Origin: Rhizobium ecuadorense
GTDB lineage: Bacteria > Pseudomonadota > Alphaproteobacteria > Rhizobiales > Rhizobiaceae
DNA: 32,640 nt
NCBI RefSeq assembly: GCF_001187535.1
Contig: NZ_LFIO01000041.1
Coordinates: 1-32,640, forward strand
Direction: 5' to 3'
The notes under the pieces: model-generated
Seen by the model: only the letters and a program-made list of their open reading frames with translations
Database searches by the model: none
Told to the model about the DNA's origin: nothing
Shown here: piece after piece, positions 23,869 to 32,195 of the stretch
Numbering within the stretch: position 1 is the stretch's first letter
How the letters are laid out: every line of letters starts with the position of its first letter
Translations under genes and position numbers: made by a program

Positions 23869-26752
23869 CCCGCAGCAGCCGCAGCACCGATTCCGAGGCG
23901 ATCGGCGGGCCGAACAGATAGCTTTGTCCGTAGCTGCAGCCCATCTTGGCGAGTTCGATCGCATCCTCGTTGGATTCGATCCCTTCGGCCACCACCTTCA
24001 TTTCAAGCTCGCGCGCCATGGCGATCACCGATCTGAGCACGGTCGCCTTCTTGTCGCTGCCGTCGCGCACCAGCGCCTTGTCGAGCTTGATCATGTCGAA
24101 GGGGAAACGGGTGAGGTAGGCGAGCGAGGAATAGCCGGTGCCGAAATCGTCGAGCGCCAGGCCGATGCCGGCTTCCTTCAGCTTCTGCAGCACGAGTCGG
24201 GCCTGTTCCGGGTTTTCCATCACCATGGACTCGGTCAGTTCCAGCTTGAGGCGCGCGGGGGCGCAATGCGTCTTGGCGAGAACCGAGCGCACGTCGTCAT
24301 AAAGCTCGTTGTTGAGCAGTTGCACGCTCGACAGATTGATCGACACGAAGATCGGCAATTCGCCGGTCTGATTCTGCCAGCTCATCAGATCGTTGGTCGC
24401 CTGCTCCAGCGCGAACATGCCGAGCGGACCGATGAGATCGGAGGCCTCGGCGATCGGGATGAATTCGGATGGCGGGATATTGCCGCGTTTGGGATGTTCC
24501 CAGCGCATCAGCGCCTCGAAGCCGGCGACCTCGACATCTTCAAGCCGGGCGATCGGCTGGTAGACCATCGACAATTCCTTGCGTTCGATGGCGCGGCGCA
24601 GGTCGGTTTCGAGCTGCAGCCGGTCGGTGCCGAAGTCGCGGAAGGCCGGCTGGAACGGCTCGACACGGTTGCCGCCGGCCCGTTTTGCCCGGTACATCGC
24701 AAGCTCGGCGTCGCTGAGCAGGCCGGTGGCGCTCTCCTGCCGGTCCACCCAGGAGGCGAGGCCTGTCGAGGCCGTCAGGATGATCTCGCGGTTGGCGAAG
24801 TTGATCGGCACCATGATCGCCTTGCTGATCGCATCGGCGAAATCGGCGACCTTGGCCGGATTGTGCTCGGACACCAGGATGAGGCCGAACTGGTCGCCGG
24901 CCAGCCGCGCCAGCGTGTCCTGCGGCTTCAACAGCCGGCGCAGGCGCCGCGTCAGCGCAATCAGGATATTGTCGCCGGCCGCAACGCCGAGCGCATCGTT
25001 GACCAGCTTGTAGCGGTCGATGTCGATCACCATCACGGTGGGGCGCAGCGTCTCGCCGCCCGGCGCCAGCGCCAGCACCGCCTGCAGCCGGTCGAGGAAT
25101 ACCTGTCGGTTCGGCAGGCCGGTCAGATTGTCGTGCAGCGCATCCTGCAGCAGCCGCTCGACCGAGTTTTTCTGCTCGGTCACGTCGACGATCGTGCCGA
25201 CGCAGCGGATGATTTCGCCATTCGAGCCGAGCACCGGCCGGGCGCGGATCAGCAGCCAGTGAAAATGCCCGTCCTCGGCGCGGATACGGAATTCGTGATT
25301 GAGCCGGCCGCGCCGGTGTTCGAGCAGCACGTCGAGCGTGGCGCGGAAGCGGTCGCGATCATCCGGGTGCAGCCGCGGCAGCCAGTTGCGCGCCGCGCCA
25401 TGCATGGTGCCCGGCGATAGGCCGAGCTTGGTCGAAACGTCGGGAATGGTGACGACGCGGTCGCGCGCCACGTCCCAATCCCACACCATGTCGCCGGAAC
25501 CGGTCAGCGCCAGCGATTGCCGCTCGAGATCGGAAAACAGCCCTTGCTGGAAGGCGCCGCCGGCAAAGGCGTGCTGCATGACGGTGAAGCCGATCAGCAG
25601 CACGATGAGCACCAGGCCGCCGCCGAGTGCCGGCTGGATGATGTCGTTGTCGAGCCGCCCGGTGACCGTCAGCCATGCGCCGAACAGCCAGACGAGCGTC
25701 AACGCCCAGGCCGGCACCAGCAGGATGGCGCGGTCGTAGCGGTTGAAGCCGAGATAGACGATCAGTAGGAGCCCGGTCGCCGCCGTCAGCGCGAAGGACA
25801 GCCGGGCAATGCCGGCGGCAATCGACGGATCGTAGATCGCCACGCCGAAGAGCAGCGCCAGGCCGAGCACCCAGGCGAGCGTGGCGTAACCGAGATGCGC
25901 ATGCCAGCGGTTGAGGTTGAGATAGGTGAAGAGGAAGATGACGAAACTCGAGGCGAGCGCCACTTCGGCGCAGGCGCGCCATATTCGCTGGTCGGCCGAG
26001 GCGACGCTGATCAGCTTGCCGAGAAAACCGAAGTCGACGCAGATATAGCCGAGCACCGCCCAGGCAAGGGCTGCCGTCGCCGGCAGCATCGAGGTGCCCT
26101 TGACGACGAAGAGGATGGTCAGGAACACCGCCAGCAGGCCGGCAATGCCGAGCACGATGCCGCGATAGAGCGTGAAGGCGTTGATCGTGTCCTTGTAGGC
26201 GTTCGGTTCCCAGAGATAGATCTGCGGCAGCTCCGGCGTCGACAGCTCGGCGACGAAGGTGATGACGGCGCCGGGGTTCAGCGTGATGCGGAAGACGTCG
26301 GCCTCGTCGCTCGGCTGCCGGTCGAGCGCAAAACCTTCGCTGGGCGTGATCGCGCTGATGCGCTGCGAGCCGAGATCCGGCCAGAACAGCTTGGAGTTGA
26401 CCAGACGGAAATGCGGCGCGACGATGACGCGCTCCAGCTGTTCCTCCGAGACATTGGCGAGCGCAAACACTGCCCAGTCGCCCTGGTGGTTTTCCGAGCT
26501 TGCCCTGACCTCGATACGGCGGCGGATACCGTCGGCGCCGGCAGCGGTGGAAACCTGGAAGGCCTCGCCCTGATTGACATAGATTTCGGTCGTCGCGGTC
26601 AGGTCGAGCGCGGTGTCGTCACGGGAAATCTTCACCGGTTCGGCCGCCTGGGCAGTGCCCGCCGCCAGGGCGAAGACTGCCAGGAAAAGGGCTGCGATCA
26701 CCGCGATCATTCGTCCGGACGGTGATTTGGGCAGCATGCGGTCTCTGGTCAT
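23840..26752 (-). CDS. Membrane sensor with PAS, degenerate GGDEF and intact EAL domains
   Basis: A 970-residue protein. Signal/anchor at about 14-37, a periplasmic part to about 190 that may be a 7TMR-DISM-type extracellular domain, a multi-TM block at about 194-396, a PAS domain at about 410-525, a GGDEF domain at about 535-700 and an EAL domain at about 712-962. The GGDEF signature is replaced by A618-G-D-Q-F622, so cyclase activity is unlikely. The EAL side is complete: EAL at 746-748, ELTES at 838-842, DDFGTG at 868-873, the Lys in IKLDK, VVAEGIES and the late Gln. I expect a cyclic-di-GMP phosphodiesterase, possibly with GTP activation through the GGDEF-like domain. The start overlaps the acetyltransferase stop by four bases. 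Confidence 0.93.
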   Translation of the reverse strand: MTRDRMLPKSPSGRMIAVIAALFLAVFALAAGTAQAAEPVKISRDDTALDLTATTEIYVNQGEAFQVSTAAGADGIRRRIEVRASSENHQGDWAVFALANVSEEQLERVIVAPHFRLVNSKLFWPDLGSQRISAITPSEGFALDRQPSDEADVFRITLNPGAVITFVAELSTPELPQIYLWEPNAYKDTINAFTLYRGIVLGIAGLLAVFLTILFVVKGTSMLPATAALAWAVLGYICVDFGFLGKLISVASADQRIWRACAEVALASSFVIFLFTYLNLNRWHAHLGYATLAWVLGLALLFGVAIYDPSIAAGIARLSFALTAATGLLLIVYLGFNRYDRAILLVPAWALTLVWLFGAWLTVTGRLDNDIIQPALGGGLVLIVLLIGFTVMQHAFAGGAFQQGLFSDLERQSLALTGSGDMVWDWDVARDRVVTIPDVSTKLGLSPGTMHGAARNWLPRLHPDDRDRFRATLDVLLEHRRGRLNHEFRIRAEDGHFHWLLIRARPVLGSNGEIIRCVGTIVDVTEQKNSVERLLQDALHDNLTGLPNRQVFLDRLQAVLALAPGGETLRPTVMVIDIDRYKLVNDALGVAAGDNILIALTRRLRRLLKPQDTLARLAGDQFGLILVSEHNPAKVADFADAISKAIMVPINFANREIILTASTGLASWVDRQESATGLLSDAELAMYRAKRAGGNRVEPFQPAFRDFGTDRLQLETDLRRAIERKELSMVYQPIARLEDVEVAGFEALMRWEHPKRGNIPPSEFIPIAEASDLIGPLGMFALEQATNDLMSWQNQTGELPIFVSINLSSVQLLNNELYDDVRSVLAKTHCAPARLKLELTESMVMENPEQARLVLQKLKEAGIGLALDDFGTGYSSLAYLTRFPFDMIKLDKALVRDGSDKKATVLRSVIAMARELEMKVVAEGIESNEDAIELAKMGCSYGQSYLFGPPIASESVLRLLRERFPLTKRA

Positions 26753-27363
26753 CGGCTGTCGGTTATCCTGCCTTTATCCGTATCGGTGGCGAGACGTGAA
26801 AACATCACATGGTCATGCCACTGACCGTTGATCTTCAAATATCCGCGCAGATAGCCTTCCTGCTGAAACCCGGCCTTTTCAAGCAGGCGGATGCTGCGCG
26901 CGTTATCTGGAATACAGGCTGCTTCGATACGGTGCAACTCAAGCCCGGTGAAGATATAAGGAATAACCATTTGCAGGGCGGCGAACATATGCCCCTGGCC
27001 GGCATGGCGTTCGCCCATCCAGTAGCCGATCATGCAGCTTTGTGCCGCACCCCGCCTGATATAGCCGATGGTGATGCCGCCGACGAGTGTGTGGTTTTCC
27101 TTGAGGAAAATGAACAGCGGGATTGCCTGGCCCGAGGCATATTCCTGCTTGCCGCGGATGACGCGGGCGCGGTAGGCGCCCTCCGTCAGCTCGTCGCGCC
27201 GCCAGGTCGGCTCCCAGGGTTCCAGGAACTTGCGGCTTTCGGACCGCAGCCGGTGCCACTGGTTGAAATCCTGGTAGCGCGGCAGGCGTAAGAGATATCT
27301 GTCGTTTTCCAGCTCGACCGCATCCGGCTGCCGCGACAGAAACCGAAACACCGATTTTGGCAT
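26749..27363 (-). CDS. RimJ-like GNAT N-acetyltransferase
   Basis: A 204-residue GNAT enzyme related to RimJ/RimL, which acetylate protein N-termini such as ribosomal protein S5. Family blocks are LRLPRYQDFNQWHRLRSESRKFLEPWEPTW, the acetyl-CoA-binding region IGYWMGERHAGQGHMFAAL and the motif IEAACIPDNARSIRLLEKAGFQQEGYLRGYL. The substrate is not certain. It starts 29 bases after the M16 gene and overlaps the EAL gene by ATGA, so it belongs to the thrC–M16 transcript. Confidence 0.93.
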   Translation of the reverse strand: MPKSVFRFLSRQPDAVELENDRYLLRLPRYQDFNQWHRLRSESRKFLEPWEPTWRRDELTEGAYRARVIRGKQEYASGQAIPLFIFLKENHTLVGGITIGYIRRGAAQSCMIGYWMGERHAGQGHMFAALQMVIPYIFTGLELHRIEAACIPDNARSIRLLEKAGFQQEGYLRGYLKINGQWHDHVMFSRLATDTDKGRITDSR

Positions 27364-27392
27364 CGATCACTCCCGGCAGGACGGACGCCGGC

Positions 27393-28691
27393 TCAGCGGC
27401 CGGCCTGCATCGTCTTCGGTGCCGGGACCGAAAGCGACGCGGTGATGTCTTCCATCGGCGCGAGCTGTTCCAGCGGCCCGATCGCCGAAAGCGTCGGCAC
27501 CGTGTCGTAGAACAGCCGGCCGGCGAGATCCGTCAGCCGCTCGATGGTGATGCCCTCCAGCCGCTCCATCATCTCCGGATTGGAGATCGGCCGGCCGTAA
27601 AGCATCATCTGCCTGGCGATCTGGCCGGCGCGCGATGCCGGGCTTTCCTGGCCCATCAGCAACTGGGCGCGGATCTGGGCGCGGGCGCGCTCGATTTCCT
27701 TCTGGTGGATCTGATCGGCGGATTTGTGCAGCTCGTCGATGATGACGGGCACCAGCTCCGGCAGGTTCTCGCCGCCGGTCGCGGCGTGAATGCCGAAGAT
27801 GCCGGTGTCGGAAAAGCCCCAGTGGAAGGCATAGACCGAATAACAGAGGCCGCGGAACTCGCGCACTTCCTGGAACAGCCTGGAGGACATGCCGCCGCCG
27901 AGGATATTGGCAAGGATCTGCGAACAGTAGAAATCGCGGGCATGATAGGGCTTGCCCTCGAAGCCGAGCAGGATCTGCGCGTCCATCAGGTCGCGCGGCT
28001 CGCGCACGCTGCCGCCGATATAACGTGCCGCTTCCATGACCGGCGGCGCCGAAGGCTCGCTCGGCAGGCTGGCGAAACGATCCTCGACCATGCGCACAAA
28101 CTCGTCATGCTCAACGGCGCCGGTGGCAACCACGAACATCCGGTCGGTCGTGTAGTTGCGGCCGAGATAGCCGCGGATCTGCTGCGGCGTGAAGGAGACG
28201 ACGGTTTCCGGCGTGCCGAGGATGGCCCGGCCGAGCGTCTGGTCGCGATAGGCGACTTCGGAGAACCGATCGAACACCACATCGTCGGGCGTGTCGTTAG
28301 CGGCGTTGATCTCCTGCAGGATCACCTGCTTCTCGCGCTCCAGCTCCTCTTCCTCGAAGGCCGATTCCGTCAGGATATCGGCAAGGATATCGACGGCGAG
28401 CGGCACGTGGTCTTTCAGCACGCGGGCGTAATAGGAGGTCGTTTCGGTCGAGGTGGCGGCATTGACTTCGCCGCCGACATCCTCGATTTCCTCGGCAATC
28501 TGGCGGGCCGAGCGGCGTCCCGTTCCCTTGAAGGCCATGTGTTCGAGCAGGTGGGCGATGCCGTGCTCGTCTGCCGTCTCGTTACGCGATCCCGATTTAA
28601 TCCAGACTCCGAGCGCAACGCTTTCCAGGTGCGGCATGGTTTCTGTCACTACTGTCAGCCCGGATTTCAGCCGGGTGCACTCAACTGTCAT
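27393..28691 (-). CDS. M16 family zinc peptidase (mitochondrial-processing-peptidase-like)
   Basis: A 432-residue M16B peptidase. The inverted zinc motif HLLEH (H47, E50, H51) in GIAHLLEHMAFKGT is intact, followed by the expected acidic helix AEEIEDVGGEVNAATSTETTSYYA and the distal Glu region ELEREKQVILQEI. The glycine-rich loop LGGGMSSRLFQEVRE typical of the C-terminal half is present too. It has no signal peptide. The physiological substrate is unknown. It follows thrC by three bases, an arrangement common in alphaproteobacteria. Confidence 0.95.
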   Translation of the reverse strand: MTVECTRLKSGLTVVTETMPHLESVALGVWIKSGSRNETADEHGIAHLLEHMAFKGTGRRSARQIAEEIEDVGGEVNAATSTETTSYYARVLKDHVPLAVDILADILTESAFEEEELEREKQVILQEINAANDTPDDVVFDRFSEVAYRDQTLGRAILGTPETVVSFTPQQIRGYLGRNYTTDRMFVVATGAVEHDEFVRMVEDRFASLPSEPSAPPVMEAARYIGGSVREPRDLMDAQILLGFEGKPYHARDFYCSQILANILGGGMSSRLFQEVREFRGLCYSVYAFHWGFSDTGIFGIHAATGGENLPELVPVIIDELHKSADQIHQKEIERARAQIRAQLLMGQESPASRAGQIARQMMLYGRPISNPEMMERLEGITIERLTDLAGRLFYDTVPTLSAIGPLEQLAPMEDITASLSVPAPKTMQAGR

Positions 28692-28694
28692 TGG

Positions 28695-30119
28695 CTATCT
28701 TTCTGCGCCTGCCGTCGTCTTGCCGCGGGCGTGTTTGCCGATAAAGGTTTCTACGGCTTTCAGCTCCGGTTCGATGATCTGGAAGCGCTCCTCCCTGTGC
28801 ATCAGATCAGCAAGCCACGTCGGAAGCGCCGGGTCAATACCGCAGGCCGATTTTACGGCGGCCGGGAATTTTGCCGGATGCGCGGTCGAAAGCGTCACCA
28901 TCGGCGTATTCGGCTTTTCCTTCTTCCTGGCGACGAAGACGCCGATCGCCGAATGCGGATCGAGGAGATAGCCGGTCTCGGCATGGGTCGTGCGGATCGT
29001 CTCGGCCACCTGTTTTTCGCTGGCGCGCCCGGCGCGGAAGTCGCGGCGGATCGCCTTCAGCGCCTCGGGACCGATCTCGAAGCCGTTGGATTGTTTGAGG
29101 CTTTCCATTGCCGCGCGCACCTTCGAGGCGTCGCGCCCATAGGCTTCGAACAGCAGCCGTTCGAAATTCGATGAGATCTGGATGTCCATCGACGGCGACG
29201 TCGTCGCCTTGACCGCCTTCATGTCGTAACGGCCGGTCTTCAGCGTCCGCTCCAGAATGTCGTTCTCATTGGTGGCGATGACCAGCCGGTCGATCGGCAG
29301 GCCCATGCGCTTGGCGCCGTAGCCGGCGAAGATATCGCCGAAATTGCCGGTGGGCACGGTGAACGAGATCTTCCGGTCCGGTCCGCCGAGCGCCACCGCC
29401 GCCGTGAAATAATAGACGATCTGGGCCATGATGCGCGCCCAGTTGATCGAGTTGACGCCGGAGAGGCCGACCTTGTCGCGGAACGCCGCGTCGTTGAACA
29501 TCGCTTTGACGAGGTTCTGGCAATCGTCGAAATTGCCCTCGACGGCGAGCGCATGCACGTTGCCGGCTTTGGAGGTCGTCATCTGCCGCTGCTGCACCGG
29601 CGAGACCTTGCCGTGCGGGAAGAGAATGAAGATATCGGTGCGCTCGCGCCCCGCAAAGGCGTCGATCGCAGCCCCGCCGGTATCGCCCGAGGTGGCGCCG
29701 ACGATCGTTGCCCGCTCGCCGCGCTTCTCCAGCGCATAATCCATCAGCCGGGCGAGCAGCTGCATCGCCACGTCCTTGAAGGCCAGCGTCGTGCCGTGGA
29801 AGAGTTCCATGACGAAGCTGTTCGGCCCGGTCTGCACGAGCGGCGCGATCGCCGGATGGCGGAAGGTGCCGTAGGCCTCGTCGATCATCGCCCGGAAGGT
29901 CGCCTCGGGGATTTCGCCATTGGTGAAGGGCGACAGGATGGTGAAGGCGACTTCCTGGTAGCTCTTGCCGCGCAGCGCCCGGATTTCTTTCTTCGAAAAC
30001 TGCGGCCACTCCCGGGGAACATAGAGCCCGCCGTCGCGCGCCAGCCCGGTCAGCAGGGCGTCGCAAAAGCCGAGGGCAGGGGCCTCGCCGCGGGTCGAGA
30101 TATAGTCCACGTTGGTCAT
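28695..30119 (-). CDS. thrC: Threonine synthase
   Basis: A 474-residue PLP enzyme converting O-phosphohomoserine to threonine. The N-terminus is typical (YISTRGEAPALGFCDALLTGLARDGGLYVP); the PLP lysine is K115 in HGTTLAFKDVAMQ; later blocks include GATSGDTGGAAIDAF, FPHGKVSPVQQRQM and PTGNFGDIFAGYGAKRMGLPI. The start ATG at 30119 is well supported by homology; the long frame upstream to 30323 is not coding. It is first in a minus-strand operon with the M16 peptidase, acetyltransferase and EAL protein. The gap 30120-30398 contains the divergent promoters. Confidence 0.97.
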   Translation of the reverse strand: MTNVDYISTRGEAPALGFCDALLTGLARDGGLYVPREWPQFSKKEIRALRGKSYQEVAFTILSPFTNGEIPEATFRAMIDEAYGTFRHPAIAPLVQTGPNSFVMELFHGTTLAFKDVAMQLLARLMDYALEKRGERATIVGATSGDTGGAAIDAFAGRERTDIFILFPHGKVSPVQQRQMTTSKAGNVHALAVEGNFDDCQNLVKAMFNDAAFRDKVGLSGVNSINWARIMAQIVYYFTAAVALGGPDRKISFTVPTGNFGDIFAGYGAKRMGLPIDRLVIATNENDILERTLKTGRYDMKAVKATTSPSMDIQISSNFERLLFEAYGRDASKVRAAMESLKQSNGFEIGPEALKAIRRDFRAGRASEKQVAETIRTTHAETGYLLDPHSAIGVFVARKKEKPNTPMVTLSTAHPAKFPAAVKSACGIDPALPTWLADLMHREERFQIIEPELKAVETFIGKHARGKTTAGAER

Positions 30120-30339
30120 CCTTGATCTATCGCTGGAGGAAATCCGGTCGGGCCGGGCCGTGGCCCGCACTGCCGGAAACCGGCCCCGGAATCGAGAAGG
30201 GGCTGCGCTTGCGGCCATACCATCGCCGTCATCTTGTTGAAGTTGCCCGCATCCGGCGGCGAAAAGTGCATCAAAACGGCGCGTACCCAATCGATTTTTG
30301 TTTGCGCCGCTGATATAGACCATCGCAAACCGTCGTGAA

Positions 30340-30366
30340 AGGCCTCACTGAAAAGACATGAGGCCT
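30340..30366. repeat. Perfect inverted repeat before the lipoprotein gene
   Basis: AGGCCTCA and TGAGGCCT, 8-base arms separated by 11 bases, ending 33 bases before the lipoprotein start in the thrC/lipoprotein intergenic region. It could be an operator or a 5' mRNA hairpin; no known regulator motif is recognised. Confidence 0.5.
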
Positions 30367-30398
30367 CCAAGAAACGCTTGTGCAAAGGGTGGAACATA

Positions 30399-31043
30399 GT
30401 GCTCGGCAAGGTCTCGCGTCTCATCGTCTCCGCTTCTCTTCTTGCCCTGCTCGCCAGTTGCGATACGCTCGGCATCGGCGGCGACAGCAAGTCGGCGGCG
30501 GCGCCGGCGCAGCCGAACGGCACCGCCCAGATCATGCCGCTGGCACCCGCCAACCCATCCTCGAACAATCCTTCGATCGGCACCGCCAAGACGGCACAGG
30601 GCGCCGTCGCCCCCGTCGTCCAGGGCGCCTGCCCGCAGATCTTCATGCGCGATCAGGATGCGATCTTCCGCACCTATGCCAAGGGCAAGAAGGACGATCC
30701 GCAGCAGATCGTCTTCCAGGCCTCCTTCGGCGATTACACCCGCCAGTGCTCGCTGAGCGACACCAACCTGACGATGACCGTCGTTGCCCAGCTGCGCCTG
30801 ATCACCGGCCCGGCCGGCGCCCCCGGCCCGGTGACCCTGCCGATCCGCGTCACCATCCTCGACGGCGAGACCGTGCTCTATTCCGAGGTCACCAAATTCC
30901 CGACCGAGATCCCGGCCGGCGCCCCGGGCACCCAGGTGATCTTCCGCAAGGACGGCATCAAGATGCCGGTCGGCTCCGGCGCGCTGGTGCGCGTCAATGT
31001 CGGTTTCGACACCCAGCCGGCAAAGACCAAGAAGAACAGCTGA
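30399..31043 (+). CDS. Putative lipoprotein
   Basis: A 214-residue protein with a lipoprotein signal: MLGKVSRLIVSASLLALLAS followed by C21 (lipobox LLAS-C). After a Ser/Ala/Pro/Asn-rich linker comes a folded domain with two more cysteines (GACPQIF, TRQCSLS) and beta-rich stretches (LTMTVVAQLRLI, VTLPIRVTILDGETVLYSE). No family name is certain. The GTG at 30399 is chosen because it has AAGGGTGG seven bases upstream and gives a clean signal peptide. It diverges from thrC. Confidence 0.85.
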   Translation: MLGKVSRLIVSASLLALLASCDTLGIGGDSKSAAAPAQPNGTAQIMPLAPANPSSNNPSIGTAKTAQGAVAPVVQGACPQIFMRDQDAIFRTYAKGKKDDPQQIVFQASFGDYTRQCSLSDTNLTMTVVAQLRLITGPAGAPGPVTLPIRVTILDGETVLYSEVTKFPTEIPAGAPGTQVIFRKDGIKMPVGSGALVRVNVGFDTQPAKTKKNS

Positions 31044-31057
31044 GCTACTTCCGAAAA

Positions 31058-31072
31058 GTGGGCTTGGCCCAC
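31058..31072. repeat. Small hairpin after the lipoprotein gene
   Basis: GTGGGC and GCCCAC with a 3-base loop, 15 bases after the stop; no T-tract follows on the plus strand. It may be a weak 3' structure. Confidence 0.4.
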
Positions 31073-31117
31073 AGCCTCCGGATCGTGACATCCCGGCCTG
31101 GGAGATTGGCGAGGGCG

Positions 31118-31259
31118 GCCCCTCATCCGGCTGCCGCCACCTTCTCCCCGTAAACGGGGCGAAGGGGATATGCCGCAACCTCTCCGTCCCTCGCCAACGT
31201 CTCGCGGGGCAAGTCCCCTCTCCCCGTTTTTTACGGGGAGAGGGTTAGGGTGAGGGGCA
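31118..31259. repeat. Mosaic palindromic intergenic repeat, copy C (inverted)
   Basis: A 142-base element bounded by GCCCCTCA and TGAGGGGC. The blocks are those of copies A and B but in reverse-complement order: the GAGGGTTAGGGTGAGGGGC end is on the right here. It holds internal palindromes CCCCGTAAACGGGG and CCCCGTTTTTTACGGGG. The following 31260-31363 has a degenerate piece of the second repeat type and no gene. Confidence 0.85.
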
Positions 31260-31363
31260 GTTATCGGCACGAACCGGGCAGCGGTGGCTCAAGCCCGACG
31301 AGGACGGAGCGGGGGAGCCTGGAGAGCAATCCAGCCAAAGGCGCAGGCTCAGCGCCAAAGACC

Positions 31364-32053
31364 CTAAAGCACGCCTTCCCAGGCCGCCAGCGCGGCGACG
31401 ACGCCGGGCAGGTCGTTCATGCGGGAGATCGCCGTTTCGGCGCCGGCGTCGGTCAGCTTGTCGGCATGGGCGGGATAGCTGTGCGAGGCGCCGGTGAAGC
31501 CGATGACGCGCATGCCGGCGGCGCGCGCCGCATGCACGCCGTGCACGGAATCCTCGACCACCACCACCTTGTCGGGCGACACGCCCATCTGGCTTGCGCC
31601 GTGCAGGAAGATGTCGGGCCTCGGCTTGGCCCGGTCGGGGCCGAGATCCTTGGCGGAAAAGATATTGGGGGCAAACAGCGGCTTCAGCCCCACCTTGCCC
31701 AGCATCATGTCGAGCCGCTTCGTGCTCGAATTCGAGCAGATGCAGCGCTTCATCGAGAGCCTGGAGACGGCGAATTCGATGCCTGGAATGGCCTTGACGT
31801 CATTCGCCAGCCTGGCGTCGAGCAGCTGCTCCGACTTCTCCAGCAGCGAGGCCGAAAACGGGATGCTCGCTTCGCGTTCGATCTGCAGCAGGATGTTGCG
31901 CCATGTCATGCCGGCGAAGCGTTCGCCCATTTCCTCGACGCCGATCGGATATCCGGCCTCCGTCAGAAGCGCGGATTCGACTTCCGCGGCGATGATTTCG
32001 GAATCGACGAGAACGCCGTCGCAATCGAAGATAATGAGATCGAAGCCGTTCAT
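31364..32053 (-). CDS. HAD family hydrolase (beta-phosphoglucomutase/phosphoglycolate phosphatase-like)
   Basis: A 229-residue HAD subfamily IA phosphatase. Motif I is DCDGVLVDS with D10 (nucleophile) and D12; motif II is the Ser in CSNSST; motif III is the Lys in KPRPDIFLHGA; motif IV is VVEDSVHGV with its Asp. The cap domain is the small helical type. The substrate is unknown, probably a sugar phosphate or phosphoglycolate-like compound. The ATG at 32053 has an AAGGCG site; the open frame upstream to 32287 overlaps the MCP and is not coding. Confidence 0.93.
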   Translation of the reverse strand: MNGFDLIIFDCDGVLVDSEIIAAEVESALLTEAGYPIGVEEMGERFAGMTWRNILLQIEREASIPFSASLLEKSEQLLDARLANDVKAIPGIEFAVSRLSMKRCICSNSSTKRLDMMLGKVGLKPLFAPNIFSAKDLGPDRAKPRPDIFLHGASQMGVSPDKVVVVEDSVHGVHAARAAGMRVIGFTGASHSYPAHADKLTDAGAETAISRMNDLPGVVAALAAWEGVL

Positions 32054-32195
32054 ATGTTCACGCCTTGCTGCAAGTCCGGGTCTATCAGGGAGTGCTGCGG
32101 CTTTACACGATGCCCGGCCAAAGCTCAACCTGATCCCAAGCATGGCTGCGATGCGGCAAGCGACCGGCTCCGTGGTCGCTGCCGGATCGCTTCCC

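Noticed and set aside
27357..29174. 605-codon plus-strand frame
   Set aside because: Antisense to the M16 peptidase and thrC; Arg-rich composition typical of shadow frames.
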